DNA from: Psychrobacter maritimus
Lineage (GTDB): Bacteria > Pseudomonadota > Gammaproteobacteria > Pseudomonadales > Moraxellaceae
Reading direction: 5' to 3'
Length of the DNA: 64,000 bases
Assembly: GCF_904846345.1 (NCBI RefSeq)
Contig: NZ_CAJHAJ010000002.1
Span: forward strand, 186,001-250,000
In this document: in pieces, positions 63,446 to 64,000 of the stretch
Numbering within the stretch: the stretch's first letter is position 1
Layout of the letters: each line of letters opens with the position of its first letter
Program-made: the position numbers and the translations under genes
The notes under the pieces: generated by a model
Database searches by the model: none
The model's input: the letters and a program-made list of their open reading frames with translations, nothing else
Told to the model about the DNA's origin: nothing

Positions 63446-64000
63446 ATGGCATTTGTACACCTTGGCATCCACAGCGAATATTCAATCACCGATTCTATCG
63501 TGCGTATAAAGCCGCTTATCAAAGCGGCGGCAGCAGACAATCAAAGCGCGCTGGCGTTGACCGATTTATCCAACCTTTATGCCACGGTGAAGTTTTATCG
63601 TGCCTGCTTAGGTGCGGGTATTAAGCCAATCATCGGCAGTGAAATCATTATGGATAATGAAGACACGCGCTTGGTTTTGCTGGCGATGGACAATGAAGGT
63701 TATCAAAACATCACCCGCATTGTATCGCTTGGCTTTACCGAAGGTCGCGCCGATGTTGCCAATCATGGTGTGCCCGTCGTTGAGCGTCGCCATGTTTTAG
63801 AACACGCGGCTGGTGTTATTGTTTTATTTACTGAAAAATCTGATGTCGGGCAAGCACTGGTCAGCTCCATGCCAGAAAAAGCTGACGAGCTGCTGACCGA
63901 ATGGCAAGCGCAGTTCGATGATCGCTTGTATTTTGCTATCAAGCGCACCAACCGCTCAGGTGAAGATGCTTTTATTAAAGCGGCTATTCACTCAGGTGCC
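63446..64000 (+). CDS. dnaE: DNA polymerase III alpha subunit, 5' part
   Basis: An open frame from ATG 63446 runs to the window edge, giving 185 residues: MAFVHLGIHSEYSITDSIVRIKPL opens the PHP domain, with ALTDLSNLYATVKFYRAC and IKPIIGSEIIM following as in bacterial DnaE. The family's first motif usually reads HLRVHSEYS; here it is HLGIHSEYS. The full protein (about 1160-1200 residues) is the replicative polymerase. Only the PHP portion is in the window. Confidence 0.92.
   Translation, partial: MAFVHLGIHSEYSITDSIVRIKPLIKAAAADNQSALALTDLSNLYATVKFYRACLGAGIKPIIGSEIIMDNEDTRLVLLAMDNEGYQNITRIVSLGFTEGRADVANHGVPVVERRHVLEHAAGVIVLFTEKSDVGQALVSSMPEKADELLTEWQAQFDDRLYFAIKRTNRSGEDAFIKAAIHSGA

Noticed and set aside
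63379..63624. 81-residue plus-strand frame
   Set aside because: It overlaps the start of dnaE in another frame; dnaE has the clear homology.

Overview
The window looks like a chromosomal segment of a gammaproteobacterium of the Moraxellaceae, most likely Psychrobacter or a close relative. The reasons are the moderately AT-rich base composition, the mix of aerobic housekeeping genes, an AniA/NirK nitrite reductase with a fused C-terminal cytochrome, a very large YadA-type adhesin, and an EptA protein that resembles the MCR-1/Moraxella group. The genus is an inference from gene content. No rRNA, tRNA, CRISPR array, prophage or intact insertion sequence was seen.

Layout. 1-1353 holds the end of an ABC importer operon (ATPase plus a cut-off permease). 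1526-6839 is a lipid A modification locus: MCR/EptA-like phosphoethanolamine transferase, a PmrAB-like two-component system, diacylglycerol kinase and a PAP2 phosphatase, with PmrA-type boxes before eptA and dgkA. 7106-12794 is a membrane redox cluster: cytochrome b, a second PmrA/QseB-type two-component system, an acidic PepSY protein, a small membrane protein, the flavin transferase ApbE and a ferric-reductase-like protein. A VIT-family metal transporter follows. 13600-16274 is a mixed stretch with small lipoproteins, a YCII protein and an M14 cytosolic carboxypeptidase.

16598-22640 is a compact, partly overlapping operon-like run: otsB, otsA, an acyl-CoA dehydrogenase relative, a PIG-L deacetylase, a NodS-like methyltransferase and a family 2 glycosyltransferase. 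22684-30434 is the phosphate regulon (phoR and phoB on the minus strand, pstSCAB-phoU on the plus strand) with clear Pho boxes before phoB and pstS. 30858-36451 holds four more glycosyltransferases. Two sets of sugar-handling genes therefore flank the Pho regulon. Together they could make an undescribed glycoconjugate or glycolipid, and this is my leading candidate for a novel system.

36501-36660 is a MITE-like insertion whose edge supplies the stop codon of the neighbouring gene. After it come a truncated di-heme oxidoreductase pseudogene, a bestrophin, two lipoproteins and a DedA protein. 41813-45521 is a denitrification module (NsrR-type operator, nirK with cytochrome domain, nirV, SCO-type copper chaperone). 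Next come an acetyl-CoA hydrolase/CoA-transferase, a 1.1-kb AT-rich spacer without credible genes, a tandem universal stress protein, and the 2118-residue trimeric autotransporter adhesin. The right end carries a Cpx-like envelope stress system (cpxA, cpxR and divergent cpxP-like), periplasmic gamma-glutamyltransferase, a DadA-like oxidoreductase and the 5' part of dnaE.

Common threads are envelope maintenance (lipid A, glycans, Cpx, adhesin), phosphate starvation and respiratory or metal redox chemistry. All functions are read from motifs and context; no database search was run.
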